A stretch of DNA of 64,000 nucleotides from Sphingobium limneticum (GTDB lineage: Bacteria; Pseudomonadota; Alphaproteobacteria; Sphingomonadales; Sphingomonadaceae). The position numbers were made by a program, and so were the translations under genes. Location: positions 124,001 to 188,000 of the forward strand of contig NZ_VYPZ01000003.1 of NCBI RefSeq assembly GCF_008710155.1. The letters run 5' to 3'. Shown here piece by piece: positions 18,937-28,329 of the stretch (its first letter is position 1; every line of letters starts with the position of its first letter). Under the pieces are notes generated by a model, which was not told the origin of the DNA, did not search any database, and worked only from the letters and a program-made list of their open reading frames with translations.

Positions 18937-18993
18937 AAATTAATAACTGGACATCGTTTCACCTGTCTCACTCGCAGTCTCAATTGACATATT

Positions 18994-19008
18994 GTTCTCG
19001 ATATGTTC
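18994..19008 (+). promoter_or_regulatory. LexA-type SOS box (GTTC-N7-GTTC)
   Basis: GTTC at 18994-18997 and GTTC at 19005-19008 are separated by exactly 7 bases, the direct-repeat SOS operator used by alphaproteobacterial LexA. A TTGACA that could serve as a -35 element lies at 18984-18989. The box ends 9 bases before the preferred start codon of the radical SAM gene. Repression by LexA is inferred. Confidence 0.65.
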
Positions 19009-19017
19009 CAATCGGCT

Positions 19018-20085
19018 ATGGCGATCGAGAAAGGCAGGGGCGCAACACTGAAAGGCGACAGCCGCCGCTTCAACTTGCCGCAGCGGGAGGCGGACGGCGA
19101 TTGGCTGGACGCGATCGGCGACATTGACGGTCCGCTCACCCGCACCCGAACGCAGGTCACGGTCGAACATCCCCGCACGATCCTGACCCGCAACCAGTCC
19201 CCCGATATTGGCTTCAGCCAGTCGATCAACGCCTATCGCGGCTGCGAACATGGCTGCATATATTGCTTCGCCCGACCGTCGCACGCCTATCACGACCTGT
19301 CGCCCGGCCTGGATTTCGAAACCAAATTATTCGCCAAGCCCGACGCCGCCAAACTGCTGCGCGCCGAATTGTCGAAGAAAAACTATGTCGTGGCCTCGAT
19401 CGCCATGGGCACCAACACCGACCCTTATCAGCCGATCGAAAAGGATTGGGGCATCACCCGCTCCATATTGGAGATCATGGTCGAAACCCGTCACCCGACC
19501 TACATCACCACCAAGTCCGACCGGATATTGCGCGACATAGACCTGCTTGCCGATCTGGCGCGCGACGGGCTGGTCGCGGTCGTGCTATCCGTCACCAGCC
19601 TGGACCCGGCCATCGCTCGCACGTTGGAGCCCCGCGCGCCGCATCCGCTGCGCCGGGTCGATGCGATCCGCCAACTGGCCGAAGCGGGCATCCCCGTCAC
19701 CGCCAGCATTTCGCCCATCATCCCCGCCATCACCGACCATGAGATCGAAGCGCTGGTCGCCCGCGTCGCACAGGCAGGCGCGCGCGAAGTCACCTATATC
19801 CCCGTCCGGCTGCCGAACGAAGTCGCCCCGCTCTTCCGCGCCTGGCTGGAGGCCCATTATCCCGATCGCGCGGGCAAGGTGATGGCCATCATCCGCGAGC
19901 TGCGCGGCGGGCGGGACAATGATCCGAATTTCGGCACCCGCATGCGTGGTCAAGGCGTCTGGGCCGACCTCATCCGCACTCGCTTCCTCAAGGCTCGCAA
20001 GCGCGCTGGCCTCGGCGCCGAACGCCTGATCCTGCGCACCGACCTCTTCCGCCCACCCGAAGGCGCCCAGATGCGCTTGTTTTAG
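19018..20085 (+). CDS. SplB-like / PA0069 family radical SAM protein
   Basis: The radical SAM cluster motif is CEHGCIYC (CxxxCxxC), in the family context YRGCEHGCIYCFARPSH, with DPYQPIEK and a C-terminal GARE...PVRLP segment. The protein is 355 residues from the ATG at 19018. An ATG at 19003 lies inside the LexA-type box and is less likely, although neither start has a clear ribosome-binding site. This family belongs to the SplB-related group named for the spore photoproduct lyase, yet its reaction is unknown. The SOS-type operator suggests a role in DNA damage. Confidence 0.88.
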   Translation: MAIEKGRGATLKGDSRRFNLPQREADGDWLDAIGDIDGPLTRTRTQVTVEHPRTILTRNQSPDIGFSQSINAYRGCEHGCIYCFARPSHAYHDLSPGLDFETKLFAKPDAAKLLRAELSKKNYVVASIAMGTNTDPYQPIEKDWGITRSILEIMVETRHPTYITTKSDRILRDIDLLADLARDGLVAVVLSVTSLDPAIARTLEPRAPHPLRRVDAIRQLAEAGIPVTASISPIIPAITDHEIEALVARVAQAGAREVTYIPVRLPNEVAPLFRAWLEAHYPDRAGKVMAIIRELRGGRDNDPNFGTRMRGQGVWADLIRTRFLKARKRAGLGAERLILRTDLFRPPEGAQMRLF

Positions 20086-20091
20086 GCTTTC

Positions 20092-20217
20092 CCATTCCCC
20101 TCCCGCTTGCGGGAGGGGCAGCGAGACTTGCGCGCGCAGTGCGTTAGTCGCAGCGGGGTGGGCAATCGCGATATCCAGCCCACCCCCCCAGCCCCCTCCC
20201 GCAAACGGGAGGGGGAA
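20092..20217. repeat. CTCCCGC-type palindromic repeat pair
   Basis: Two hairpins, 20097-20118 (CCCCTCCCGC with GCGGGAGGGG) and 20192-20215 (CCCCCTCCCG with CGGGAGGGGG), bracket a GC-rich core of about 73 bases. The element fills the gap between the convergent radical SAM and dnaE genes. It could act as a bidirectional terminator. Confidence 0.8.
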
Positions 20218-20251
20218 CACGGCCGCATCTGGTCGAAACCTGCCTCTGTCC

Positions 20252-23200
20252 CTACCCCGCCAACCGCATGGCCATCCGCCGCATCTTGGTGCGGTAGCCA
20301 TCCGCCTTCACATCCATGCGCTCGAACCTGTGGACCGTCAGCCCCCTGATCGTCGCGATCGCATCCACCTGATCCGCGCCCAGGCTGTAATGATCGCCCA
20401 GAAACAGCTTCGCAGCCTGTCCGTCGCCTACGGGCGCCCGCAAAAATACTTCGCTGCGCCCGCCTCCGGCCCCGGCCAGCAAGGCCGCCAGCGCCTCGAC
20501 CGCCTGTACCGTGTCGATATCGACCGTCAGCTCCATTCGCGATGCGCTCGCGATCGCGCGGAATGGCTCGGCGCCCCGCACGGTGACGCGCGGTGTCTCT
20601 TCGCCCGGCAACCGGTCCAGTTCCACGATCAACAGCGCGCAATCGCCGTCCTTCGACAATTCCTCGATTGCCTTGCACGCCTCTTCATCGAAGCAACTCG
20701 CCTGAAACTGCCCGCTCTGGTCAGAGAAGGTGGCGTTTGCATAGCGCGCGCCCCGCTTCGTCTCGCGCCAGCGTACATCCTCGACCATTGCGGCCATGAT
20801 CGTCATCGACCGCCCTTCGGCATTGGGCGCGGGCATGGGCGACTGGCAGATCAGGCCATAGCTTTTGGCGCCCCGCGCATCGGCCAGATGCTTGTACCGG
20901 TCCACCGGATGGGCGGAGAAATAGAAGCCGAACGCCTCCTTCTCCTGCGCCATGCGATCCGCCACGGTCCAAGCCTGATGCGGCGGAATGCGCACATCGG
21001 CATGGGGTGTCTCGACGTCGCCGAATAGACCGCCCTGTCCGCTTTCGCGCGCCTGCGCATTGCTCGATGCGACCGACAAGATGGTTTCCGCCGCCGCATG
21101 CACGCCAGCACGGTCTTCATGGATGCCATCGAAAGCCCCCGCCGCCGCCAGGCTTTCCAACTGCCGCCGGTTCAGCAGACGCGGCTCGATCCGGTCGGCG
21201 AAATCATCGAGCGACTTGAATGGCCCGGTCGCCGCACGTTCGGCGACCAGCTGCTCCATCGCCTTTTCGCCCACGCCCTTCAGCCCGCCCAGCGCATAGC
21301 GCACGGCAAAGCCCAGCCTCTTATCCTCGCCTTCACAAGGCACCGCCTCGACGGTAAAGTCCGCCTCGCTGCGGTTCAGATCCGGCGCCAGGCAGGTCAG
21401 TCCCATGCGCCGCATATCGTCGACGAACACCGTCAGTTTTTCGGTCAGATGGATATCGAATGCCATCGATCCGGCATAGAATTCCGCCGGATAATGCGCC
21501 TTCAACCACGCCGTCTGATAAGCGAGCAAGGCATAGGCCGCCGCGTGCGATTTGTTGAAACCATAGCCCGCAAACTTGTCGATCAAATCGAACAACTCGT
21601 TCGCTTTAGCCGGCTTGATGTCGCTGCGCGCACAACCGTCCACGAAGCGGGACCGCTGCGCGTCCATCTCCGCCTTCACCTTCTTGCCCATGGCGCGGCG
21701 CAGAAGGTCGGCGTCACCCAGGCTATAGCCCGCCAGGATCTGCGCGGCCTGCATCACCTGTTCCTGATAAACGAAGATGCCATACGTCTCTTCCAGGATC
21801 GGCTTCAGAAGAATGTGCGGATATTCAATCTCTTCCGCGCCATTCTTGCGGCGACCGAACATCGGAATATTGTCCATCGGGCCAGGGCGGTAGAGCGACA
21901 CCAGCGCGATGATGTCGCCGAAATTGGTCGGACGCACGGCCGCCAGCGTCTTGCGCATGCCTTCAGATTCCAGCTGGAACACGCCGACCGTGTCGCCGCG
22001 CTGGAGCAGCTCGTACACCGCCTCGTCATCCCAGGCGAGCGTGTCGAGGTCGACATGCACGCCCCGCGCCGCCAGCAATTGCACCGCCTTCTGCAACACC
22101 GACAGGGTCTTCAGACCCAGAAAGTCGAATTTCACCAGCCCGGCGCCCTCGACATATTTCATGTCGAACTGCGTCACCGGCATGTCCGATCGCGGGTCGC
22201 GATAAAGCGGCACCAATTGCTGCAACGGCCGATCGCCGATCACCACGCCCGCCGCATGGGTGGAACTGTGGCGCGGGAAGCCCTCCAGCTTCATCGCATA
22301 ATCGATCAGGCGCTTGACCTGATTGTCATTGTCATATTCCGCGCGAAACTCGCTGACGCCGTTCAGCGATCGTTCCAGCGTCCACGGATCGGTCGGATGA
22401 TTGGGCACCAGCTTGGCAAGCCGATCGACCTGCCCATAGCTCATCTGCAACACGCGGCCCGTGTCCTTCAACACGGCGCGCGCCTTCAGCTTACCGAAGG
22501 TAATGATCTGCGCCACATGGTCCGCACCATATTTCTGCTGAACGTAACGGATCACCTCGCCGCGCCGCGTTTCGCAGAAATCGATGTCGAAGTCGGGCAT
22601 CGACACGCGTTCCGGGTTCAGGAAGCGTTCGAACAGCAAGCCAAGCTGCAACGGATCAAGATCGGTGATGGTCAGCGCCCAGGCGACCAGCGACCCCGCG
22701 CCCGATCCACGACCCGGACCCACCGGAATATCATGGTCCTTCGCCCACTTGATGAAGTCGGCCACGATCAGGAAGTAACCGGGAAAACCCATCTGGATGA
22801 TGATGTCCGTCTCGAATTTCAGCCGATCGAAATAGGGCTTGCGCGCCTCATCCCCGATGATCCCGGCCTTGGCCAGTCGCGCCTCCAGCCCCGCCGTCGC
22901 CTGATCGCGCAGCATGATGCTTTCGCCCTCGATATCGCCCGCAAGGCTGGGCAGGATCGGCTTGCGCTTGGGCGCGGCAATGGCGCAGCGTTGCGCGACG
23001 ACCAGCGTGTTGGCCAGCGCCTCGGGCAGATCCTCGAACAGGCGCTTCATCTCGCCCACCGGTTTCATCCAGGCGTCGGGCGAGCTTGTGCGGCGGTCGG
23101 GCGTCTCGACATAGGCGCTGTCCGCGATACACAGCATCACGTCATGCGCCTCATGGAAATGCGGCTCGGCAAAGCAGGTCGGATTGGTCGCGACCAATGG

Positions 23201-23794
23201 CAGATCGCGATCATAGGCCATTTCGAGCAGTTGTGGCTCGGCTCTGCCCTCGGTGGGGTCCAGCCGGCGGCAAATCTCGATATAGAGCCGATCCGGGAAC
23301 AGCGCTTCAAGCCGCTCGACATAAGCGACCGCCGCGTCCGGCTGATCTTCGGCGAACAACCGCGCCAGCGCGCCTTCGCCGCCCGCCGTCAACGCGATGA
23401 CGCCGTCGGTCCGCCCCTCCAGCGCCTTGATCGTCACATGCGGCACGTCTTCGACCGGCCGGTCCAGATGCGCCATCGACACCAGCGCGCAGATATTGTC
23501 GTATCCGCCCGCATCCTGCGCATAAAGCGCGATCCAGTCATGCACCGGCGGCGCATTGGCCGGGCGGCCCGGCCGTAATATCCCCAGCATCGCGCCGATG
23601 ATCGGCTGCACGCCCTCATCCTTGCACCCGTCGGAAAAGGCCATCGAGCCATAAAGCCCGTTCCGGTCCGTGATCGCCGCCGCCGGAAAGCCCAAAGCTT
23701 TCGCTTGCTTGGCGATCTTCTTGGGGTCGATCGCCCCTTCCAGCATGGTGAAGGAGGAAAAAACGCGCAGCGGAACGAAAGGAGCATGGGGCAT
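20252..23794 (-). CDS. dnaE: DNA polymerase III alpha subunit
   Basis: The 1180-residue protein is the replicative DnaE type. Polymerase motifs include GPGRGSGAGSLVAW and the catalytic pair in MPDFDIDFCETRRG; an internal QGGLFGD near residue 920 resembles a beta-clamp binding motif. At the PHP domain the metal-binding HxH of other DnaE proteins reads FVPLRVFSSF, so both histidines are lost. Size and sequence exclude the error-prone DnaE2. The start ATG at 23794 gives the usual short leader before FVPLRV. Confidence 0.96.
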   Translation of the reverse strand: MPHAPFVPLRVFSSFTMLEGAIDPKKIAKQAKALGFPAAAITDRNGLYGSMAFSDGCKDEGVQPIIGAMLGILRPGRPANAPPVHDWIALYAQDAGGYDNICALVSMAHLDRPVEDVPHVTIKALEGRTDGVIALTAGGEGALARLFAEDQPDAAVAYVERLEALFPDRLYIEICRRLDPTEGRAEPQLLEMAYDRDLPLVATNPTCFAEPHFHEAHDVMLCIADSAYVETPDRRTSSPDAWMKPVGEMKRLFEDLPEALANTLVVAQRCAIAAPKRKPILPSLAGDIEGESIMLRDQATAGLEARLAKAGIIGDEARKPYFDRLKFETDIIIQMGFPGYFLIVADFIKWAKDHDIPVGPGRGSGAGSLVAWALTITDLDPLQLGLLFERFLNPERVSMPDFDIDFCETRRGEVIRYVQQKYGADHVAQIITFGKLKARAVLKDTGRVLQMSYGQVDRLAKLVPNHPTDPWTLERSLNGVSEFRAEYDNDNQVKRLIDYAMKLEGFPRHSSTHAAGVVIGDRPLQQLVPLYRDPRSDMPVTQFDMKYVEGAGLVKFDFLGLKTLSVLQKAVQLLAARGVHVDLDTLAWDDEAVYELLQRGDTVGVFQLESEGMRKTLAAVRPTNFGDIIALVSLYRPGPMDNIPMFGRRKNGAEEIEYPHILLKPILEETYGIFVYQEQVMQAAQILAGYSLGDADLLRRAMGKKVKAEMDAQRSRFVDGCARSDIKPAKANELFDLIDKFAGYGFNKSHAAAYALLAYQTAWLKAHYPAEFYAGSMAFDIHLTEKLTVFVDDMRRMGLTCLAPDLNRSEADFTVEAVPCEGEDKRLGFAVRYALGGLKGVGEKAMEQLVAERAATGPFKSLDDFADRIEPRLLNRRQLESLAAAGAFDGIHEDRAGVHAAAETILSVASSNAQARESGQGGLFGDVETPHADVRIPPHQAWTVADRMAQEKEAFGFYFSAHPVDRYKHLADARGAKSYGLICQSPMPAPNAEGRSMTIMAAMVEDVRWRETKRGARYANATFSDQSGQFQASCFDEEACKAIEELSKDGDCALLIVELDRLPGEETPRVTVRGAEPFRAIASASRMELTVDIDTVQAVEALAALLAGAGGGRSEVFLRAPVGDGQAAKLFLGDHYSLGADQVDAIATIRGLTVHRFERMDVKADGYRTKMRRMAMRLAG

Positions 23795-23933
23795 GCCCCC
23801 AATCTAGGGATGCCGCGCGATTCGGCCCACCCCCCTCACCACGAAATCTGTGGGTAAAGCGGTCGGCCGACCTGCCCGACGGCCAACATCCTTAACGGAT
23901 TGCCAACCTGTCCCTGCTACCGTCGCTCGCATC

Positions 23934-25742
23934 ATGCGTCTGTCTACCATCACCAACTGGGCCTATGGAGCCACCGTCGCCCTGACTTTGGCGTCTGGCG
24001 CCACCATGTTGATGGCATCGGGCGCCGAAGAACGCGAACGCGCCGCCGTCGCCCAACGCGCCACCTTCGACCAGGCCACCGCCACGTTGGAGGAGGATGT
24101 CTATCGCCTGACCGAACAGGCGCGCGGCTTCATCATCAGTGGCGATCTCAGCCATCTGATCGCCTATCGTCGTGAGAAGGGCGCGCTGAAGTCGGTCAAG
24201 CAGCGCGTCGCCCATCTGCGCGATGCCGGCGCCAATGAAAGCGAACTTGCTGCATTAGGTCAGGCGCTGCATTGGTCCGACGCGCTGACGGACGAGCAGG
24301 ACGCCGCGATCCGCGCCGCTCAGGCGGGCGACGACAAGACCGGCCGCACCATCTTGTTCGGCGACGAATATGGCCGTGAACTGGACCGCGTCGCCGCGCA
24401 GGTCGGCAAATTCCAATATATGCTGGATCAGCGTACCGACCATGCCGTGTCGCGCGCAACCGACACCGCCCGTCAATGGCGCACCATGTCGGAAGTCATG
24501 CTGGGCATCACCGCCCTGCTCTTCCTGTGCGTCCTCTATTTCGTCCTGAAACAACGCATCCTGCGTCCGGTCGTCAGCCTGAGCGACGTCGTCACCCGTC
24601 TGGCCGCGCAGGATTGGGATGCGATCCCGCCCGACAGCGCCCATGTGGACGAGATTGGGGACATGGCGCAGGCCATCCGCATCTTCCGCGAAAACGGCCT
24701 GGAACGGCAGCGTCTGGAGCAGGAACGCGACACCGACCGCACCATGCGCGACCTGTTGTCCCGCCTGACCCAGCGTTTGCAGGGCTGCGACAGCGTGCAT
24801 GATCTGGTGGAGGTGGTCCGCCGCTTCGCCCCCGAAATCGCGCCGGATTTCCCCGGCCGCCTCTATATTCACGACGCCCGCCGCAACGCCATGACACAGG
24901 CCTGCGACTGGCTCGCCCCCGCTTACTCGCGCAAGGAATTTGCTCCCTCCGCCTGCTGGGCGTTGCGCCGTGGCCAGACGCATCGGCCGATCGGCGAGAT
25001 GGTGGATATTCCCTGCGACCATCTGGATGCCACCGGTGCGATCAGCACGATCTGCATCCCGCTCGCGGCGCAGGGCGAAAGCATCGGCATGCTTTATTAT
25101 GAAGAGCCGGTGCGCGCCAATGCCAGCCATCTGGAGCGTACCGGCAAATATCTGGAGATGCTGGCCGAAAATATCGGCCTTGCCCTCGCCAATCTGCGCC
25201 TGCGCGATGTGCTGCGCGACATGGCGATGGCCGATGTCCTGACCGGACTGCCCAATCGCCGTCAATTCGACATCATGCTGCAAACGCTGGTCAACGAAGC
25301 CGAACGCAATCTTTCACCGCTCACCTGCCTGATGATCGACATCGACCATTTCAAGCGGTTCAACGACAGTTTCGGCCATGATGCCGGCGACGCCGTATTG
25401 CGCGCGGTCGGCAAGGTGTTGGCGGATGCCTTGCGGGAAAATGGCCATGCCTTCCGCTTGGGGGGCGAGGAATTCGTGATTTTGATGCCCGGTTTCAGAC
25501 TCGACCAGGCGCTCGGCCGCACCATTCAGATTCAGCATCGCATTCGGGATCTGCGGGTCGAACATCGCGGGCGGGAACTGGGGGCGATTACCGCCAGCTT
25601 CGGCCTTGCGACCTTCCCGGACCATGGCCGTGCCGACCGCCTGCTTCAGACCGCCGACGCTGCCTTGCTGCGCGCAAAGGCGGAAGGTCGCGACCGCGTG
25701 CTGGTCGCCAATGTCAGAGATGGTGCGACGGCGGCGGCATAG
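23934..25742 (+). CDS. Membrane diguanylate cyclase with HAMP, GAF-like and GGDEF domains
   Basis: The 602-residue protein has an N-terminal membrane helix (about residues 7-27), a periplasmic helical sensor region, a second helix (VMLGITALLFLCVLYFVL) and a HAMP linker. A GAF-like cytoplasmic region follows, then GGDEF. The active-site motif is GGEEF at residues 510-514, expected to make cyclic di-GMP. The residues before it (ALRENGHAFRL) lack the RxxD inhibitory site, so product feedback is probably absent. The signal is unknown. The ATG at 23934 starts the signal helix; the frame is open upstream. Confidence 0.88.
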   Translation: MRLSTITNWAYGATVALTLASGATMLMASGAEERERAAVAQRATFDQATATLEEDVYRLTEQARGFIISGDLSHLIAYRREKGALKSVKQRVAHLRDAGANESELAALGQALHWSDALTDEQDAAIRAAQAGDDKTGRTILFGDEYGRELDRVAAQVGKFQYMLDQRTDHAVSRATDTARQWRTMSEVMLGITALLFLCVLYFVLKQRILRPVVSLSDVVTRLAAQDWDAIPPDSAHVDEIGDMAQAIRIFRENGLERQRLEQERDTDRTMRDLLSRLTQRLQGCDSVHDLVEVVRRFAPEIAPDFPGRLYIHDARRNAMTQACDWLAPAYSRKEFAPSACWALRRGQTHRPIGEMVDIPCDHLDATGAISTICIPLAAQGESIGMLYYEEPVRANASHLERTGKYLEMLAENIGLALANLRLRDVLRDMAMADVLTGLPNRRQFDIMLQTLVNEAERNLSPLTCLMIDIDHFKRFNDSFGHDAGDAVLRAVGKVLADALRENGHAFRLGGEEFVILMPGFRLDQALGRTIQIQHRIRDLRVEHRGRELGAITASFGLATFPDHGRADRLLQTADAALLRAKAEGRDRVLVANVRDGATAAA

Positions 25743-25745
25743 AAT

Positions 25746-25763
25746 ATGATCCGATCGGATCAT
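25746..25763. terminator. 18-base perfect palindrome between convergent genes
   Basis: ATGATCCGATCGGATCAT is a perfect inverted repeat placed directly after the diguanylate cyclase stop and before the convergent lolD end. There is no T run, so it may be a weak transcription end or simply a palindrome. Confidence 0.35.
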
Positions 25764-25800
25764 CCTCACTATCCGCCGTGCCAGCTGGCTTCAAAATGCC

Positions 25801-26478
25801 CTAGGCGCCTTCCAGCACCCCGGCATGCAGCCGGACCACCCGGTCCATCTTCTGTGCCAGCCGCTCATTATGGGTCGCCACCAGAGCGGCCGATCCCTCT
25901 TCGCGCACCAACCGCAGGAACTCGGCCAGCACGACATCGGCCGTTCGCTCGTCCAGATTGCCGGTCGGCTCGTCCGCCAGCACCAGCGCGGGGCGGTTGG
26001 CGAGCGCCCGCGCCACGGCGACGCGCTGCTGCTCGCCGCCCGACAATTGGCTTGGCCGATGGTCCAGTCGATGGCCCAGCCCCAGCGACGTCAGCAGCGA
26101 CTCCGCCCGCGCCTTGGCGCTTTCCATATCCTTGTCGCGGATCACCTGCGGCAGGATGACATTCTCTGTCGCGTTGAAATCGGGCAGCAGATGGTGGAAT
26201 TGATAGACGAAGCCGAGCGCGTCGCGGCGCAACCGCGTCCGCCCGTCATTGTCCAGCTTGGCCGCTTCTTCGCCAGCGATGCGGATCGACCCGTCGAACC
26301 CGCCTTCCAGCAGGCCGACCGCCTGTAGCAACGTCGATTTGCCGGACCCCGATGGCCCCAGCAGCGCCACGATCTCACCCGGCCCGACGTTCAGGTCGAT
26401 GCTGCGCAGCACCTCTATCGTCACACCGCCTTGGGTGAAACTGCGGGCTAGGCCGGTTACTTTAAGGATATCATTCAT
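25801..26478 (-). CDS. lolD: Lipoprotein-releasing ABC transporter ATP-binding protein
   Basis: The 225-residue ATPase contains Walker [10 protein letters not shown], signature LSGGEQQR and Walker [13 protein letters not shown]. It drives release of outer-membrane lipoproteins from the inner membrane through the LolC/E permease encoded just upstream. The ATG at 26478 overlaps the permease stop by 8 bases, so the longer open frame upstream is not used. Confidence 0.93.
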   Translation of the reverse strand: MNDILKVTGLARSFTQGGVTIEVLRSIDLNVGPGEIVALLGPSGSGKSTLLQAVGLLEGGFDGSIRIAGEEAAKLDNDGRTRLRRDALGFVYQFHHLLPDFNATENVILPQVIRDKDMESAKARAESLLTSLGLGHRLDHRPSQLSGGEQQRVAVARALANRPALVLADEPTGNLDERTADVVLAEFLRLVREEGSAALVATHNERLAQKMDRVVRLHAGVLEGA

Positions 26479-27721
26479 AACGCAGCACCTGCACGGGATC
26501 GGTATTGGCGGCCTTGAAAGCCGGATATAGCGTGGCAAGGAAACTGAACACCAATGCCATGATGCAGATGATCGTAATCTCCACCGGGTCAGCCTTGGAC
26601 GGCAGGTCTGTCAAAAAGCGGATCGAGGGATCCCATAAATTCTGACCGGTCACAAGTTGGACGAAATTCACGACGCTCTGGCGGAAGAAGAGGAAGGTGA
26701 AGCCCAGCAATATGCCGGCCGCCGTGCCCAGCGTACCAATAGTTACGCCCACCGTCATGAAGATACGCACCAATCCCGCACGGCTCGCGCCCATGGTCCG
26801 AAGGATGGCGATGTCCCGCGTCTTGGCGCGCACCAGCATGATCAACGACGACAGGATGTTGAATACCGCGACTAGTACGATGATCGACAGGACGACGAAC
26901 ATAGCGACCCGTTCCACGGCCAATGCCTCGAACAGCGACGAATTCATCTGACGCCAGTCGGTGATGACGGCCCGCCCGGCGACCTTACCGGCCAGCGGTT
27001 CCAATATCTGGCCCACTCGGTCCGCATCGACCGTCTCGACCTCGATCATGCCGACGGCATCACCCATCAGCAGCAAAGTCTGCGCATCCTGGATAGGCAT
27101 CACGACCAAGGCTTTGTCATAGTCGTAGACGCCAATCTCGACGATCGCAGCAACCCGATAGCCGATCTGGCGTGGCACCGTGCCAAAAGGCGTCGTCCGG
27201 CCCGATGGATTGAAGATGGTGATCGTATCCCCGACCTGAAGGCCCAGATTTTCCGCCAATCTCGATCCGATCGCCACATTGCCGCTGTCCGGCTTCAAAG
27301 CGTTCAGGGTGCCGACCTTCACATTCTTGCTCAGTGTCGAACTGGAACGGATATCATCGACAGACATGCCACGCACCAACGCGAACTCAAACCGCCCTTG
27401 GTAGATGGCACCCAAGGGCTGGTCGATCATAGGTGTCGCCTTGGTGACGCCCGGCGTCGCCTTCGTTTCCTTCAACACCGACTGCCAATCCGGCAGCCGC
27501 CCGCCATAGCCCTGCACCACGGCATGGCCATTGAGGCCGACGATCTTGTCGAACAGCTCGGCGCGAAAGCCGTTCATGACGCTCATGACGATGATGAGCG
27601 CGGCGACACCCAGCATGACCGCGACCAGGCTGATGCCGGCGACGAGGAAGATGAAGCCTTCGCCCTTGCCCGGCAGCAGGTAGCGTTTGGCGATCATGCG
27701 TTCGTAACGGGATAGAATCAT
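26471..27721 (-). CDS. Lipoprotein-releasing ABC transporter permease, LolC/E family
   Basis: The 416-residue protein has an N-terminal membrane helix ([20 protein letters not shown]), a large periplasmic domain, and three C-terminal membrane helices, the FtsX/LolC layout. An early [11 protein letters not shown] segment fits LolC/E. A single permease gene here suggests a homodimeric transporter, as in many bacteria without separate lolC and lolE. The ATG at 27721 is chosen because the sequence from [15 protein letters not shown] matches LolC/E N-termini; only a weak upstream AAGGG is seen. Confidence 0.93.
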   Translation of the reverse strand: MILSRYERMIAKRYLLPGKGEGFIFLVAGISLVAVMLGVAALIIVMSVMNGFRAELFDKIVGLNGHAVVQGYGGRLPDWQSVLKETKATPGVTKATPMIDQPLGAIYQGRFEFALVRGMSVDDIRSSSTLSKNVKVGTLNALKPDSGNVAIGSRLAENLGLQVGDTITIFNPSGRTTPFGTVPRQIGYRVAAIVEIGVYDYDKALVVMPIQDAQTLLLMGDAVGMIEVETVDADRVGQILEPLAGKVAGRAVITDWRQMNSSLFEALAVERVAMFVVLSIIVLVAVFNILSSLIMLVRAKTRDIAILRTMGASRAGLVRIFMTVGVTIGTLGTAAGILLGFTFLFFRQSVVNFVQLVTGQNLWDPSIRFLTDLPSKADPVEITIICIMALVFSFLATLYPAFKAANTDPVQVLRYE

Positions 27722-27874
27722 GTGGCGCGAACGGCCCTTCGATAGTGATATGGATGAGGGTCTAGGGATCAGCCGACATAACGGCAAGCATTGCCCGATT
27801 GTTGCATTGCCGCCACAGGGACGAACCGAAAATCACACCAGCCTGATTTTGCCCGTGACAGCGGGCTGCGCCAG

Positions 27875-28037
27875 TCATAGCAAGGCTTCGGAAGCACAGG
27901 TAAAAGGCCGTGGTTCAGGGATACTGCATCCCGCTTCGAGCTTAGGGGGCTAAGAAGCGGTTGAGGCAGGCCAAGGGGGAGACGAGCAATCGTCCATTAA
28001 GCACCCGGATCATGAAAGCATGATCCGGGTGCTTTTT
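27875..28037 (+). ncRNA. Candidate structured small RNA ending at a strong terminator
   Basis: Between divergent lolC and hsp20 lies a plus-strand intrinsic terminator with no gene upstream to serve. The preceding bases form local hairpins: GGGAT...ATCCC around 27918-27932, CGCTT...AAGCG enclosing CTTAG...CTAAG around 27932-27959, and GACGA...TCGTC around 27981-27994. No convincing ORF or tRNA/tmRNA/4.5S pattern is visible. The 5' end is a guess; no clear promoter was found. Confidence 0.5.
27999..28037 (+). terminator. Strong intrinsic terminator without an upstream gene
   Basis: A perfect 16-bp stem (27999-28014 with 28019-28034), a 4-base AAAG loop and a following T-rich run (TTTATTT) make a strong plus-strand terminator. 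It lies between two divergent genes, so it must end a separate transcript. Confidence 0.9.
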
Positions 28038-28203
28038 ATTTACCCTGTCCTATCCCGCTCTTTTCTTGCATCTTTCTGTTCGATCCGACGCCGCCATGTA
28101 AAAATGCGCGACCTTTTCGATAGGAACGGGCGCGCGCAACTTAATGTCGACACCTGCGGGAAATGTACGAAGTTAAGACGGCATTTTCCAACATCGCCCT
28201 GCT

Positions 28204-28231
28204 CTTGAAAGCCGGAACGCCAAGACCATAT
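28204..28231 (+). promoter_or_regulatory. Sigma-32 (RpoH) type promoter for the Hsp20 gene
   Basis: CTTGAAA at 28204-28210 and GACCATAT at 28224-28231 are separated by 13 bases. They fit the RpoH consensus (CTTGAAA and CCCCATNT): 7 of 7 bases at -35 and 6 of 8 at -10. It would start a transcript near 28238, giving a leader of roughly 90 bases. Confidence 0.7.
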
Positions 28232-28239
28232 CCATGTCT

Positions 28240-28329
28240 GTCCAGCCGCCACATGGGGCCGGACATCCTATCGTCGGATGCCAATGATTGGGTCCGGCAC
28301 GTTCATCTGCCCTTTGGGAGATTATGATT
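28240..28329 (+). promoter_or_regulatory. ROSE-like RNA thermometer in the hsp20 5' leader
   Basis: GCCGGAC (28258-28264) pairs with GTCCGGC (28292-28298), enclosing ATCC (28265-28268) with GGAT (28276-28279). The last hairpin, TCTGCCC (28306-28312) with GGGAGA (28316-28321), traps the ribosome-binding site and leaves an unpaired G opposite it. This matches the ROSE layout of small heat shock genes. Confidence 0.65.

Noticed and set aside
21098..23578. Long plus-strand frame (826 codons) opposite dnaE
   Set aside because: It lies wholly antisense to a well-supported dnaE, is rich in Arg/His/Gln/Ala from GC-rich reverse codons, and shows no family motif.
27875..28037. tmRNA, 6S RNA or 4.5S RNA
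   Set aside because: I could not find the conserved sequence blocks of these RNAs; left as an unclassified candidate.
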